Source of the DNA: Sacculina carcini
Taxonomy: Eukaryota; Arthropoda; Thecostraca; Sacculinidae
Assembly (NCBI GenBank): GCA_916048095.2
Contig: OU696597.1
Location: forward strand, 2,739,042-2,803,041
Length of the DNA stretch: 64,000 nt
Direction: 5' to 3'
The first letter of the stretch is position 1. Each line of letters starts with the position of its first letter. Shown piece by piece: positions 52,575 to 63,090 of this stretch. Position numbers and translations under genes: made by a program. The notes beneath the pieces were generated by a model. That model saw only the letters and a list, made by a program, of their open reading frames with translations, was not told the origin of the DNA and searched no databases.

Positions 52575-52771
52575 CATCTGTGTACGCGACCCAGGGTCTG
52601 CCGCTGTTGAAGGTCGCTGCTAAAGCTGGTGATAAAAAAATCAATTTTATTGTTGACACTGGTGCTGGGGTGTCGCTTTTGACACCCGCCTCTGTGTCTT
52701 CTGTTCTCCAACCAACAAACGCCAGACGCGCGGCCAGCCATGAATCGGACACACCACAAGCTGCATTATGA
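52575..52771 (+). pseudogene. Retropepsin (aspartic protease) fragment
   Basis: The frame reads YATQGLPLLKVAAKAGDKKI, then NFIVDTGAGVSLLTPASV. The DTGA motif with preceding hydrophobics is the catalytic strand of retroviral-type proteases and fits gypsy-class elements. The frame continues ~25 codons into unrelated sequence and stops. The remaining flap and second motif are missing. Confidence 0.7.
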
Positions 52772-52843
52772 GTGTATATGTCGGTGTATGTGCGGGTGAG
52801 TCTGTGTATGTGAGTTAAGTTAAAACCCACGTTGACAAAGCAC

Positions 52844-52870
52844 CAAGCTATGTTCTTCGAACATAGCTTG
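52844..52870. repeat. Perfect 12-bp palindrome, 3-nt loop
   Basis: CAAGCTATGTTC-TTC-GAACATAGCTTG. The right arm is the beginning of the LTR-like repeat; the left arm is its inverse. It is a head-to-head junction of that repeat's end. Confidence 0.85.
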
Positions 52871-53325
52871 ACTATATAATGCGCTAACGGGGAGGAGTCG
52901 AGGATTGTCTCTTGGTGTTCGTAGTGGATTGTGGTCTTGTAGGCGCGTGTGGGACATCGCTGTTTCACACGCGCCCGTCTTTTAATTGATCTGTGCGTCG
53001 ATAAATACATTGTCGTTTTCCTTTCGACATTTGACGCTACAAAAATTAAATAGGGGTATAACATAAGTGAGTATACTTAAGTATACATAAGTGAGTAAGT
53101 TATTAAAATAATATGCCCACGAAGCTACGAGACGCACGCAGATCTACTAGCGACAATCACCGCACTAAGTGTGTAATATTAAAATAGTATGTCAGTGTAA
53201 CTAACTTGTAACTATTTTGTGGAAAAAAACATCTGTTTTTAGGCCAGGAGGATCAGATTGGAGGCGAGAATGGCGGCCAGATATCAGACGAAACGTCAGG
53301 CCAGACAAACAAACCGACAAGTACG
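52859..53325 (+). repeat. LTR-like repeat family, copy 2
   Basis: As 49,901-50,345 with a few substitutions (cttggtgttcg, ctgtttcaca). It ends in ggccagacaaacaaaccgac and joins the cttatcaattacatg segment shared with 50.87 and 60.44 kb. Confidence 0.7.
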
Positions 53326-53465
53326 ACAATCACTTATCTTGTGACTTATCAATTACATGTTTTATGCAGAACGGCTTTAAAACAGAGAGAATAGAAAGTA
53401 TAGATTGTACTTCATCGCGTGATGGTGGCGCCACCTGTGTGATTACAAGCTAATGATAATGGGAT

Positions 53466-53904
53466 TTAACCCTTTAGTTACTAACGTTCCCATTTTGGGA
53501 ACATGAAGTAGAGGAGTATAACTCAAAGCCTGACTATGCTGCAGTCACAATGCAAAAAAATTTACGATTGCATTTGACGAGAAAGCAGTATAATATCTAC
53601 AGTATAATTGAACACATCATTAGAAAGCTCAAGTCCTGTAGATTTTTCCTGTGTAAAATATTTGTTCAAATATTTATTAAGTTAAAAAATTGTATTAAGT
53701 TTAATATAGGCGAAAATCAACACCTCTGCAACTTAGTGGTTTTTGTTATATTCTATACAATCTGGCATTAGCATTAGCAAGTAGATTTTTCTAGTCCATA
53801 AAAAAGACAAATGAAGGTCTACATTAAAAAAATAATTCTAACGTAGCCCAATTCAAAATGACTCAAAAAATCATTTGAAATCTATGTTCCCAAAATGGGA
53901 ACGT
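53466..53904. mobile_element. Possible piggyBac-like element end with 21-bp inverted repeats
   Basis: Starts TTAACCCTTTAGTTAC, the TTAA-CCC(T)TT form common in piggyBac-like elements. A 21-bp stretch beginning ACGTTCCCATTTTGGG (53,484-53,504) is perfectly inverted at 53,884-53,904. The opposite TTAA end is not identified and no transposase frame is present. Copies are at 60,562-60,997; the copy at 50.99 kb is interrupted by the gypsy LTR. Confidence 0.45.
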
Positions 53905-54267
53905 TGGCACCTTCTGGTACACAAAAATACCCTATTTCCAATGTTAAATTTTTTTCGCATGGAAATGATTTCAGATAGTTGTTTATGACTGTTGGGAGCG
54001 TAAAATAATTTTAAATGCTGTATTTGCTGATGTAGCACTATGCTGGCACATGAAATTCGCAGTTTTATGCAGTGGAGTTCATAGGTTTTCATTCGGGCCC
54101 ATGTGAACACGCTTATATTAGACCTTGTTAATATTTTTTGCGTTAAATAATTTCCATTGAGACCCTTTGAATATATTCATGTGATAAATAAAATCATCGG
54201 GGCTAAAATATTGTTCATCTACCTCATAAACACTCGTGAACTTCCTATATACGCTCATGAGAAGTTA

Positions 54268-54510
54268 ATAATCCACATATAGCCACAATACACAAAATAG
54301 CCAGCAGTCTAACAGCAGAAAGTGAAGTTATGATACTGTGGGTACCGGGACACGCAGGTATCAAAGGTAATGAAATGGCTGACCAACTAGCTAAAAATGC
54401 GCTATCGCATCGGCCCGTTAATATAGGAATCACAAGAGAGGACTATTATGCGTTTCTAAAAACACAAGTCAACAAAAACTTACAGAAAAACTGGAGGGCA
54501 ATTCGTGTTG
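54268..54510 (+). pseudogene. RNase H domain end from a LINE, copy 1
   Basis: The frame reads NPHIATIHKIASSLTAESE, VMILWVPGHAGIKGNEMADQ, LAKNALSHRP and EDYYAFLKTQVNKNL. WVPGHxGIxGNExADxLAK is the C-terminal signature of RNase H in I/Jockey/R1-like LINEs. The front part of the domain and the RT are absent. Copies at 61,361 and 63,230 keep the same downstream DNA. Confidence 0.8.
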
Positions 54511-54878
54511 TTCGTCTAATCAGCCTAATTAAGCGTTTGACTTGCAATTCCATTTTATCCATGCTGTGCTGGTGTGCCGCTTGTTTGTCTGTGTGTGTGT
54601 GTGTCAATGTAATTATCTACTCACTGTTTGATGTATAAAGGGTGATCGTATTCCCAATATCCTAGAAGACAACACTTTCTACGCCCGCGTGTGAAAAATA
54701 AAAATATCTTTGGGTGGAGCTCAGCACGGTGGTTTAGAACACTTTTTGAGGGGCGCTTCACTCCCTCTAAGCCCCCTCCCCCTTAACGACGCCACCAACG
54801 AATTAGAAGGACATTCATATGCACGTTTATGTTAAAGGCTAAAGATTAAATGCTTCAAGTGACAGCTGCTGCACGGTG

Positions 54879-55004
54879 CAGGACGGCAATCGCGCAGAAT
54901 ACACACACATACGAATGGCAACTTCAACAGTTTTATCAGTGAACCTATCAGTTGTCGTGATAGTTTTTGTTGTGCCGTTTATGAATTCCGCGATTGCCGT
55001 CCTG
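54879..55004. mobile_element. 126-bp foldback MITE, copy 1
   Basis: CAGGACGGCAATCGCG at 54,879-54,894 is perfectly inverted at 54,989-55,004. It interrupts the gtgacagctgctacacgg sequence that is continuous at 61,950 and 29,745, so an empty site is available for comparison. gtg flanks both sides and could be a short target duplication. Confidence 0.65.
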
Positions 55005-55036
55005 GTGATGTTCTACACGGCAGGTTTGGTAGCAGG

Positions 55037-55717
55037 ATGAGTGTGGCCGAACAATACCACACCCTTCGTGTGCTATTGTGTGATAAAATACGCACACACA
55101 CATATCTATCTAAAATAATCGCAGATTTCCCTGAGAATTGTGTGCAGGCGTCTACGCTACTTCCAGGATTGAAAACTCTGGACGATCCCCGCGAGAACCA
55201 GCATCTGCTGAAGTTACCGCCACACCTTTCTGCCAAGTGGACGTCCATGGTGGACGATCAGCGGGAGAGGCTGGAGCACGCCGTAGACGCTGCGTATGGG
55301 ACAGGTGGGCAACAGACCCCTGGCTTTTTCTATCCTAGCTTCGTCGAATTCGCGCAATTCATAAAGAAGCAGGCTAGAATCGCTTGCGACCCCATCACCT
55401 CGAGCAATGCACTCCGGGATACAAGTGCAGGACCACCTACCGAACGAAGACGCAACCGGCATGTACGCGGACGACCTGGTACCATAGATAATTGGCAGCA
55501 CCATAACACAGGCCAGTCACTCCATGCAACCAAACCTGACAGCAGTATCAGAGCTGACAACGGTCAAAAATCAGAGCTGACAACGGTCTACCTAGTCAGC
55601 GATTCCGCATGTGCTGAACAACCACCTGTGTCCTTATGCGGTTGCCCTCTACGCTACTGTCACCCCACCAAGTTTTTGGGTGTCAACTTTTATCACCGAC
55701 TGACGGGTCTAGGTTAA
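55037..55717 (+). CDS. BEL/Pao Gag fragment, copy with intact frame
   Basis: A 226-residue frame from an ATG at 55,037. The central part carries the Gag signature without frameshift: KTLDDPRENQHLLKLPPHLS, then GFFYPSFVEFAQFIKKQARI and ACDPITSSNALRD. The first ~40 residues and the tail after DTSAG (PPTERRRNRHVRGRPGTIDN) are not recognised and may be unrelated sequence. It lies downstream of the foldback element, and the window's last bases are a second copy of its upstream flank. Confidence 0.6.
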   Translation: MSVAEQYHTLRVLLCDKIRTHTYLSKIIADFPENCVQASTLLPGLKTLDDPRENQHLLKLPPHLSAKWTSMVDDQRERLEHAVDAAYGTGGQQTPGFFYPSFVEFAQFIKKQARIACDPITSSNALRDTSAGPPTERRRNRHVRGRPGTIDNWQHHNTGQSLHATKPDSSIRADNGQKSELTTVYLVSDSACAEQPPVSLCGCPLRYCHPTKFLGVNFYHRLTGLG

Positions 55718-55793
55718 ATGCGTAAGAATTCAAGAACAATAAAAACGCTAATTTATTAAAAACGCTTAAAACGTCACTATATTTTTCATAGAT

Positions 55794-55849
55794 TTTAGGT
55801 TAGGTTATGTTTAGCTAGTTAGGTTAGGTTAGGTTTAGTTAGGTTAGGA
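55794..55849 (+). repeat. Interstitial TTAGG-like repeats
   Basis: Degenerate run of ttaggttagg, ttatgtttagctag and taggttaggttaggttt units. TTAGG is the arthropod-type telomere repeat, but such ggtta runs also occur as ordinary microsatellites. Confidence 0.6.
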
Positions 55850-56289
55850 CTAAAAGGAATTCGTTAAAACGAATTTTCTAAATGTAATGTTCTTGATTCG
55901 TGACACATTTGGCTTCAACCCCGACTGACGTACAACCAGCATATGCCTGCCTGCATCTGCCTCCATCTACACCAGCATCTGCCTCCATCTGCCTATGTGG
56001 AAGTCAGCTATCAGCCCAAGATTACCAACGTGCCCTGCGGCTACCAGACGACGACCCGCTGCTCATAAAATCAGAGCAAGCTCCAGCGCACCGCCTAAAA
56101 CAAACAAATCGGCAAATCCATGTGTACGGCGCAATAGCTTCATACACGTCACTACTGATATGACGGCGACAGCAATAAAACACTCGGCATAAGTGCCCAG
56201 TGTGTCACTAGCCTATCAGTAAGAGCGGCCGATCGCCAACGCTATGGTCGACCACAATGTCGGCATCAGCGTGTGGCCATCTAATCACC

Positions 56290-56400
56290 ACTGCGGTGCG
56301 GACGACGACACGACCGAACATTATATTTATCACTGCCCAGCGCACGCACGAGACCGCTTGGATTTGATTCCTGCGACTGAACAACCAACACCAGAGGATC
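56290..56400 (+). pseudogene. LINE 3' Cys/His motif fragment
   Basis: HHCGADDDTTEHYIYHCPAH, then ARDRLDLIPA, matches the Cx...DTxEHxxxxCP...R motif that follows RNase H in I/R1-like LINEs. Confidence 0.6.
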
Positions 56401-56584
56401 TGCCCGAGTTCGACCGCCGCTCGGGGCGCAATCGCTCCGGGTATAGCCAACGCGACCTAGATACACACCTAGATACAGCTTCTAAATGCACGGTTTCATC
56501 TAAAACTGGGAGTATTTGTGAAAATAATGCACCGGCGTGCGCATAATATCAACTAACAGTGCACCGCAGCACATACAGACTGCA

Positions 56585-56655
56585 CCGACGTATGCCGAAA
56601 GCTGTGACGTCACCAATTCGTGAAACGGCCTTGTATCTAGGTGGCATTGGTATAG
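56585..56655. repeat. Variant copy of the 2.5-kb element terminal repeat
   Basis: gtgacgtcaccaattcgtga, then aacggccttgtatctagg and tggcattgg align with the right terminal repeat at 11,159-11,203 with several substitutions. Confidence 0.7.
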
Positions 56656-57072
56656 CACATGCTGAACGCCGTCTAAGAAAAGAAAGTGGTTGTGGAAATG
56701 TATGTATGTGTGTGTATATGTGTGTGTTTGTGTTTGGAGAGCATCAGCTGTTGTGGTCAATAATATGACTACAAAATATTATAACATATCAAGCAATCGC
56801 AAGAGCAATGCTGACAAAATCAAAATAAACCAAGGAAAAAATCAAAATCACCCCCGTATCAAGCATCTATCTAGACGACCTTCAAGCCGGTATGTCGATT
56901 CCAGCCATGCAGACAGTATCTTGGGAGAGACAAATGACAGTGATTGAGGATTGAAACCAGTATGCAGATGATGCCATAACTGACTTGCTGACTAGCTGTT
57001 CAGTAATTACTGACATATTACATGCAAACACAAACACTCACAAACACAGATACACACACTGTTTGTTGTCAG

Positions 57073-57328
57073 TTATGGGAGACGGAAGTAGAAGACGGCG
57101 TGGCGCGATTTACCCCCAGAGTTGGAAAGTATTTATATGTAGGTAATTGGCGCAACACATACAATGTTTTAAAAACCGCTTCTCCCCGGTACAAGAAGGA
57201 TCTGAAGGTCGACGGCAGCAAGATTTGCCTCAATCAGATTGTCGGAAAAGTTTTTTTACATTGTCAAAACAAAAGGTTTTCCTCGTGGGCCCTCAACCTG
57301 GGAGCAGGTGCAGACAACCAGCATGCAC
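57073..57328 (+). other. Possible host exon, unrecognised
   Basis: Between an AG acceptor (tgttgtcag) and a good donor (catgcac|gtgagt) a 256-bp frame reads WETEVEDGVARFTPRVGKYL, NTYNVLKTASPRYKKDLKVD and GSKICLNQIVGKVFLHCQNK. It looks like real globular protein sequence. I cannot name the family. Confidence 0.4.
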
Positions 57329-57969
57329 GTGAGTTCATTTTTTCATTATCTCCATTTAAATCTACCGTATATGCCGGCCTGTTGAGCCCATATTATAATC
57401 CAAAATGTTGTAGGATGGGTGCCTTTCGAAAGACCAGCAACGCCTGTTGCTCCTCTCCGACTTCTTAATGGTCGACGTTTAATGGTCGATGTTTTTTGGC
57501 AAAAACTTGTAACTGTTTTGTGGAAAAACATCTGTTTTTAGGCCACGAGGACCGGAGCTCTGACAATACGGTGGTCCAGACGGTGGTCAAGCTGTCGCCA
57601 GACGCGAAACCAGACCAGTACCGGAAATGTCGCCAGACGCGCGGCCAATTCGATCAATTGAGTCATCGATGAAAAAAAATGAGGAATGGATTCCACTATT
57701 GGATTGCTGGGTGTGCTGCTCCACGCGAGTTTGGTGGCAGGAGTGTGGCCACCAAACATCACCACACACCTACACACCCCTTCGTGTGCAAATATCTATA
57801 ATATTATATTATAGATATTATTATATTATAGAACATCCGCCTCACCAATTTCAATGTAATGAGGCAAATTTGAAATTCGTATAAATTGAGTCATCGATGA
57901 AGAAAAATTCAATTATGTAAATATAGAGTTGAACCAAAAGCAGAACCAAACTCGCAGAAGAGGAATTCA

Positions 57970-58190
57970 TCTTAAATTTCACCATCCTTGATGTACCTGG
58001 TATACACAATCAGCTGACTAATGTAGGAAACATCAGTGGATTCATCCAACTGCAGACTAATGCGGACGTGACTGTCCTTAATCTCCTGAACAGTCTGGTC
58101 CAAGATGTCGCAACTCATCTCTGCAACTCTCCCTGCGATGACATCATTAGACAGAGGCACGTCCTTCATCTTCTTAGCACCGCAAACGCT
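57970..58190 (-). pseudogene. hAT-derived transposase fragment (SCAND3/ZBED-like)
   Basis: The minus strand reads DVPLSNDVIAGRVAEMSCDI, then SHVRISLQLDESTDVS and QLIVYTRYIKDGEI. LSNDxxxxRIxxMSxDI...LDESTD is the start of the catalytic region in hAT transposases and in domesticated SCAND3/ZMYM6/FAM200 proteins. Only about 70 residues remain. Confidence 0.8.
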
Positions 58191-58239
58191 CGAGAGAGCT
58201 ACCAGGTACCAGCTATCGCATCTATCGGTTCTGTATCGG

Positions 58240-58735
58240 TATCAGCTATCGGTTCTGTTGCGAACGTAGTTGTTTCAACGTGGCCCATGTAGAAATTGGC
58301 GAAAAGCACGCCGAGAGGAGAACCCATCGCTACACCGTCGTGTTGGATGTACATCTTTCCATCTGGTGCGTAGAACGGTGCTTCTTTCGTGCAGGCACAC
58401 AACAATTCTCGGAGATACGCCTCAGGAATTTGGAATTTTTGTTGTGAGCTGCGGTAGAGATGGTGACAAATGATATCTATGGTCTCGTCAACAGGAACAT
58501 TCGTGAAAAGAGATTCAACATCCATCGTGTGCATTTTCCCGTTGGGCTGAGTCGCTTTCAGAATTTTCAAAAATTCTTCTGATGACTTTATGCAAAAATC
58601 GTCGGGCAAGTACGGTGAAATCAAGGCGTTGAGCTCTTTTGCCAGTTTACATGTGACCGACGGTGTCTGGCTTATAATTGGGCGAATAGGATAACCATCT
58701 TTATGCGTTTTTATGTTGCCGTACGCACCTTGTAT
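58240..58735 (-). pseudogene. Penelope-like reverse transcriptase fragment
   Basis: The minus strand is open through YGNIKTHKDGYPIRPIISQT, CKLAKELNALISPYLPDDF, TMDVESLFTNVPVDETIDII and YIQHDGVAMGSPLGVLFANF. These are RT blocks of Penelope-like elements (DVxSLFTNVP and GxAMGSPLG). The block with the catalytic YxDD and the GIY-YIG nuclease are missing; sequence ends in short atcggttctg repeats. It lies head to head with the plus-strand Penelope fragment at 58.8 kb. Confidence 0.85.
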
Positions 58736-58797
58736 ATAAACACCGTTTATCGTGGACTGTTTGGTATTGTGTATTTTGTTTTGTATTGTGTTATATC

Positions 58798-58841
58798 TTC
58801 TCCTGACGATGGCTAGTGATAGCCGAAAGGTACCTCGAGGA
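58798..58841 (+). ncRNA. Candidate hammerhead self-cleaving ribozyme
   Basis: The core CTGACGA (58,803-58,809) fits CUGANGA. Helix II is GGCTA-GTGA-TAGCC (58,811-58,824), then GAAA (58,825-58,828). A minimal helix III A-GG-TA-CC-T precedes C58,836 as cleavage base. Helix I pairs TTCTC (58,798-58,802) with GAGGA (58,837-58,841), one G-T wobble. One extra T lies between the core and helix II. Short-helix-III hammerheads are known in Penelope-like elements, and this one directly precedes a Penelope N-terminal frame. Confidence 0.6.
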
Positions 58842-58985
58842 ATAAACTTCAGTGAACAACTGAGTGTGTTGTCTCCTGAACACAGAAAAATCGTGCGCAG
58901 CATAGAGAAGCTATCGTACCAGCACAACAGTGCCCAGATTGCTGTTGATTTCAACAAATCGTGCATACATAATGGCCTCATATAT
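58823..58985 (+). pseudogene. Penelope-like element N-terminal fragment, copy 2
   Basis: Same sequence as 49,215-49,390: KVPRGINFSEQLSVLSPEHR and DFNKSCIHNGL, ending in a short TA tract. Here the full hammerhead-like sequence is kept. Confidence 0.65.
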
Positions 58986-59267
58986 ATATATATATGTATA
59001 GACATATATCTATGAATATCAAAGTGAGTATATGGAAACACAATGTTCTGACATGGATCACAGGCTACATCTATTTGAAGAAAGGTTTGCAGTTTGGTGT
59101 TAACAAGATTCATTGCGTGCTTCTATTTTATAATGTTATTGCTCTTGCGATTTCTCCACACTTGTGTGGTATACTACAAATTAGCTGCGCTTTTGGGGCC
59201 ATGCTGTGTAAGTGTCTGCTCTGGTTTTGACCAGCGTGTGTGTGTGTCTGTGTGTATGTACCGGTAG

Positions 59268-59492
59268 ATGCACAAAATAATCGGTTTTGCGCCGATACTG
59301 CTGAAAGTGGTGATGTGCGCCGATGTTGAGACTGCCACACGCCACTCGGGCGCCGTCTATCTAAAAAATATGATCACCGAAAGCTGGACGGCCCCGGCCG
59401 AGAAGACGGCGGTGACGAGCGGCGGCGCGGTCGAGGACTTCATCATTCACGAGCAAGATCGGGCCATCATCGAACATAGCTTGACTATATAA
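59268..59492 (+). pseudogene. Captured importin-7/8 exon, copy 2
   Basis: Identical reading to 49,697-49,921, offset by 9,571 bp, with the same TG-rich upstream flank. Part of a ~1.75-kb direct duplication (about 49.22-50.99 and 58.82-60.56 kb). Confidence 0.75.
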
Positions 59493-59916
59493 TGCGCTAA
59501 CGGGGAGGAGTCGAGGATTGTCTCTTGGTGTGCGTAGTGGATTGTGGTCTTGTAGGCGCGTGTGGGACATCGCTGTTCCACACGCGCCCGTCTTTTAATT
59601 GATCTGTGCGTCGATAAATACATTGTCGTTTTCCTTTCGACATTTGACGCTACAAAAATTTAATAGGGGTATAACATAAGTGAGTATACTTAAGTATACA
59701 TAAGTGAGTAAGTTATTAAAATAATATGCCCACGAAGCTACGAGACGCACGCAGATCTACTAGCGACAATCACCGCACTAAGTTTGTAATATACAAATAG
59801 TATGTCAGTGTAACTAAATTGTAAATATTTTGTGGAAAAAACATCTGTTTTTAGGCCAGGAGGATCAGATTGGAGGCGAGAATGGCGGCCAGACGTCGGA
59901 CCAAACGTCAGGCCAG
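59472..59916 (+). repeat. LTR-like repeat family, copy 3
   Basis: Near-identical to copy 1, inside the ~1.75-kb duplication. Confidence 0.7.
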
Positions 59917-60000
59917 ACAAGCGGCCATACAAACAAACAGACAAGTCTTGGTATGTCACCGCTGTGGAGTCGACTGAAATCAGTCCTCCTTTCTTCGGTG

Positions 60001-60296
60001 GAATTGTGTGCAGGCGTCTACGCTACTTCCAGGATTGAAAACTCTGGACGATCCCCGCGAGAACCAGCATCTGCTGAAGTTACCGCCACACCTTTCTGCC
60101 AAGTGGGCGTCCATGGTGGACGATCAGCGGGAAAGGCTGGAGCACGCCGTAGACGCTGCGTATGGGACAGTGGGCAACAGAAACCTGGCTTTTTCTATCC
60201 TAGCTTCGCCGAATTCGCGCAATTCATAAAGAAGCAGGCTAGAATCGCTTGCGACCCCATCACCTCGAGCAATGCACTCCGGGATACAAGTGCAGG
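60001..60296 (+). pseudogene. BEL/Pao Gag fragment, copy 3 (frameshifted)
   Basis: As 50,430-50,725 with the same one-base loss, showing that the break predates the duplication. Confidence 0.75.
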
Positions 60297-60561
60297 AGAG
60301 GTTCACAAAAGAAGTGTTAGGACGAGAAGTGTGAGCGTGTTGAGTGAGTGTTGTGTTTGAGTGTTGAGTGTCGTGAACGATTGTTTTATTACTAATTGGT
60401 TTTTTTCATTAAGTAAATACCTCGTTTCCTCTCACTGTGACTTATCAATTACATGTTTTATGCAGAACGGCTTTAAAACAGAGAGAATAGAAAGTATAGA
60501 TTGTACTTCATCGCGTGATGGTGGCGCCACCTGTGTGATTACAAGCTAATGATAATGGGAT

Positions 60562-61000
60562 TTAACCCTTTAGTTACTAACGTTCCCATTTTGGGAACAT
60601 GAAGTAGAGGAGTATAACTCAAAGCCTGACTATGCTGCAGTCACAATGCAAAAAAATTTACGATTGTATTTGACGAGAAAGCAGTATAATATCTACAGTA
60701 TAATTGAACACATCATTAGAAAGCTCAAGTCCTGTAGATTTTTCCTGTGTAAAATATTTGTTAAAATATTTATTAAGTTAAAAAATTGTATTAAGTTTGA
60801 TATAGGCGAAAATCAACACCTCTGCAACTTAGTGGTTTTTGTTATATTCTATACAATCTGGCATTAGCATTAAGTAGATTTTTCTAGTCCATAAAAAAGA
60901 CAAATGAAGGTCTACATTAAAAAAATAATTCTAACGTAGCCCAATTCAAAATGACTCAAAAAATCATTTGAAATCTATGTTCCCAAAATGGGAACGTTGG
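60562..61000. mobile_element. Possible piggyBac-like element end, copy 2
   Basis: TTAACCCTTTAGTTAC start and the 21-bp inverted pair at 60,580-60,600 and 60,977-60,997, as at 53,466. Confidence 0.45.
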
Positions 61001-61360
61001 CACCTTTTGGTACACAAAAATACCCTATTTCCAATGTTAAATTTTTTTCGCATGGAAATGATTTCAGATAGTTGTTTATGACTCTTGGGAGCGTAAAATA
61101 ATTTTAAATGCTGTATTTGCTGATGTAGCACTATGCTGGCACATGAAATTCGCAGTTTTATGCAGTGGAGTTCATAGGTTTTCATTCGGGCCCATGTGAA
61201 CACGCTTATATTAGACCTTGTTAATATTTTTTGCGTTAAATAATTTCCATTGAGACCCTTTGAATTTATTCATGTAATAAATAAAATCATCGGGGCTAAA
61301 ATATTGTTCATCTACCTCATAAACACTCGTGAACTTCCTATATACGCTCATGAGAAGTTA

Positions 61361-61570
61361 ATAATCCACATATAGCCACAATACACAAAATAGCCAGCAG
61401 TCTAACAGCAGAAAGTGAAGTTATGATACTGTGGGTACCGGGACACGCAGGTATCAAAGGTAATGAAATGGCTGACCAACTAGCTAAAAATGCGCTATCG
61501 CATCGGCCCGTTAATATAGGAATCACAAGGACTATTATGCGTTTCTAAAAACACAAGTCAACAAATACCT
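61361..61570 (+). pseudogene. RNase H domain end, copy 2
   Basis: As 54,268-54,510, but missing the four bases between acaag and gact (61,525-61,534), which shifts the frame before YYAFLKTQ. Confidence 0.8.
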
Positions 61571-61944
61571 ACAGAAAAACTGGAGGGCAATTCGTGTTGT
61601 TCGTCTAATCAGCCTAATTAAGCGTTTGACTTGCAATTCCATTTTATCCATGCTGTGCTGGTGTGCCGCTTGTTTGTCTGTGTGTGTGTGTGTCAATGTA
61701 ATTATCTACTCACTGTTTGATGTATAAAGGGTGATCGTATTCCCAATATCCTAGAAGACAACACTTTCTACGCCCGCGTGTGAAAAATAAAAATATCTTT
61801 GGGTGTAGCTCAGCACGGTGGTTTAGAACACTTTTTGAGGGGCGCTTCACTCCCTCCAAGCCCCCTCCCCCTTAAAAACGCCACCAACGAATTAGGAGGA
61901 CATTCATATGCACGTTTATGTTAAAGGCTAAAGATTATATGCTT

Positions 61945-62300
61945 CAAGTGACAGCTGCTACACGGGAAGAAGTCGAAGCTTATGAACACACACACAGGTG
62001 TGTCCCGTGCAGCTCGCTGCCACCGCAGAACCGACCCTCTCCACGCTATGACACCATAAGAGCGGAAAACTTATTAGAGGGCCACCTCCCCAGAATGCAT
62101 GATACAACACATGACTGATATCTGGTATCATTTACTGCTGGGTGGACAGGGGCAGTTGGATTATATAATTATCCCATTAACGTGGAGTGTAGAATTCACC
62201 GTGTTTTGTTCAATGTACTGTTGTACCGTGTTCATGTATTCATTGAGTGTTGGCCGTGTTGGCTAATAAAAAGACCTGGAATAATAAAAAACGTGCATAA
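61945..62300 (+). repeat. Interspersed repeat, third copy of the 15.7/29.7 kb family
   Basis: VTAATREEVEAYEHTHRC continues uninterrupted here. The distal part matches 15,655-15,840 (ggataattatataatcc region and aacactcaatg). It shows the sequence without the foldback insertion found at 54.88 and 63.79 kb. Confidence 0.75.
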
Positions 62301-62519
62301 TAATAATAAAATTGATTTTTTATTATTCCAGGCCTTTTTATTATTATTACTAGCATTATTGTAGAAGTACTAACATTATTGCTATTAAACGCAGGTATTT
62401 CTATGACGACCAAAGTGAGACTGCTGCTTTATCTGCTTACAATTGCTGCTACTGACGCAAATTCCACCAATATTGTGAGAAAATACACACACACACACAT
62501 ATATACATATACAGCTGCG
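62301..62519. other. No gene seen
   Basis: AT-rich TTATTA runs and a CA tract; no domain. Confidence 0.4.
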
Positions 62520-63090
62520 AAATCAGCTGGTTGACCTGTAACTAAGAGCCGACAGAGCCGAGGATGAAAGTTGGAGGAAAAACGTGTGCATATCAGGTAT
62601 GCAAGAAACTGTGCACGAGACATGGGAGCAGACAGCACAGTGTGTCAATAATCTGCTGGTAGATAAGATGAATCTGCCAGAGATGAAAATTGAGAGAGCA
62701 CGTCGTGTCGGACGTCCGTCAGGTGACCGTCCACGTAACATCATTGTTCAATTTGACCGCAATTCGGATCGAGATACAACTATGCGTAACACGCGCAAAT
62801 TGAAAGGGTCTGGGATATTCATTAATGAGGACCTCTGCGCTGCCTCGCAACAAAAAAAAGAAAGAGCAAATGCCGTTACTGAAGGAGGCGAGAGCTCGTG
62901 GAAAAATCGCCTATTTCAAACACACACGCCTGATAATCCGCGATAGACAGATGGCAGAATCAGCTGATCGTGACGCGCCAGACAATCGCCAGGTTCAACA
63001 CGCGAGCATCGCTGGCACAAACATGCAGTCACATCGCTGCCGGCCAAATTACTGGGTCCGGCCGCAGTTAATATTAAACCCATTGATGTA
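62520..63090 (+). pseudogene. LINE ORF1 (RRM-type RNA-binding protein) fragment, one frameshift
   Basis: Frames read CISGMQETVHETWEQTAQCV, KMNLPEMKIERARRVGRPSG, RPRNIIVQFDRNSDRDTT, KLKGSGIFINEDLC, then after an A8 run in the other frame KEQMPLLKEARARGKIAYFK and HTRLIIRDRQ. This is the RRM-like plus C-terminal domain layout of L1-type ORF1 proteins (IxGIxE...E..WE, IERAHRVG, RPRxIIxxF). The ORF1 fragments in the 42-48 kb array align with its C-terminal half. Confidence 0.75.

Noticed and set aside
62400-62500. Signal-peptide-like short frame after tttctATGACGACC
   Set aside because: Only about 40 codons, ends in CA-repeat translation, no homology recognised.
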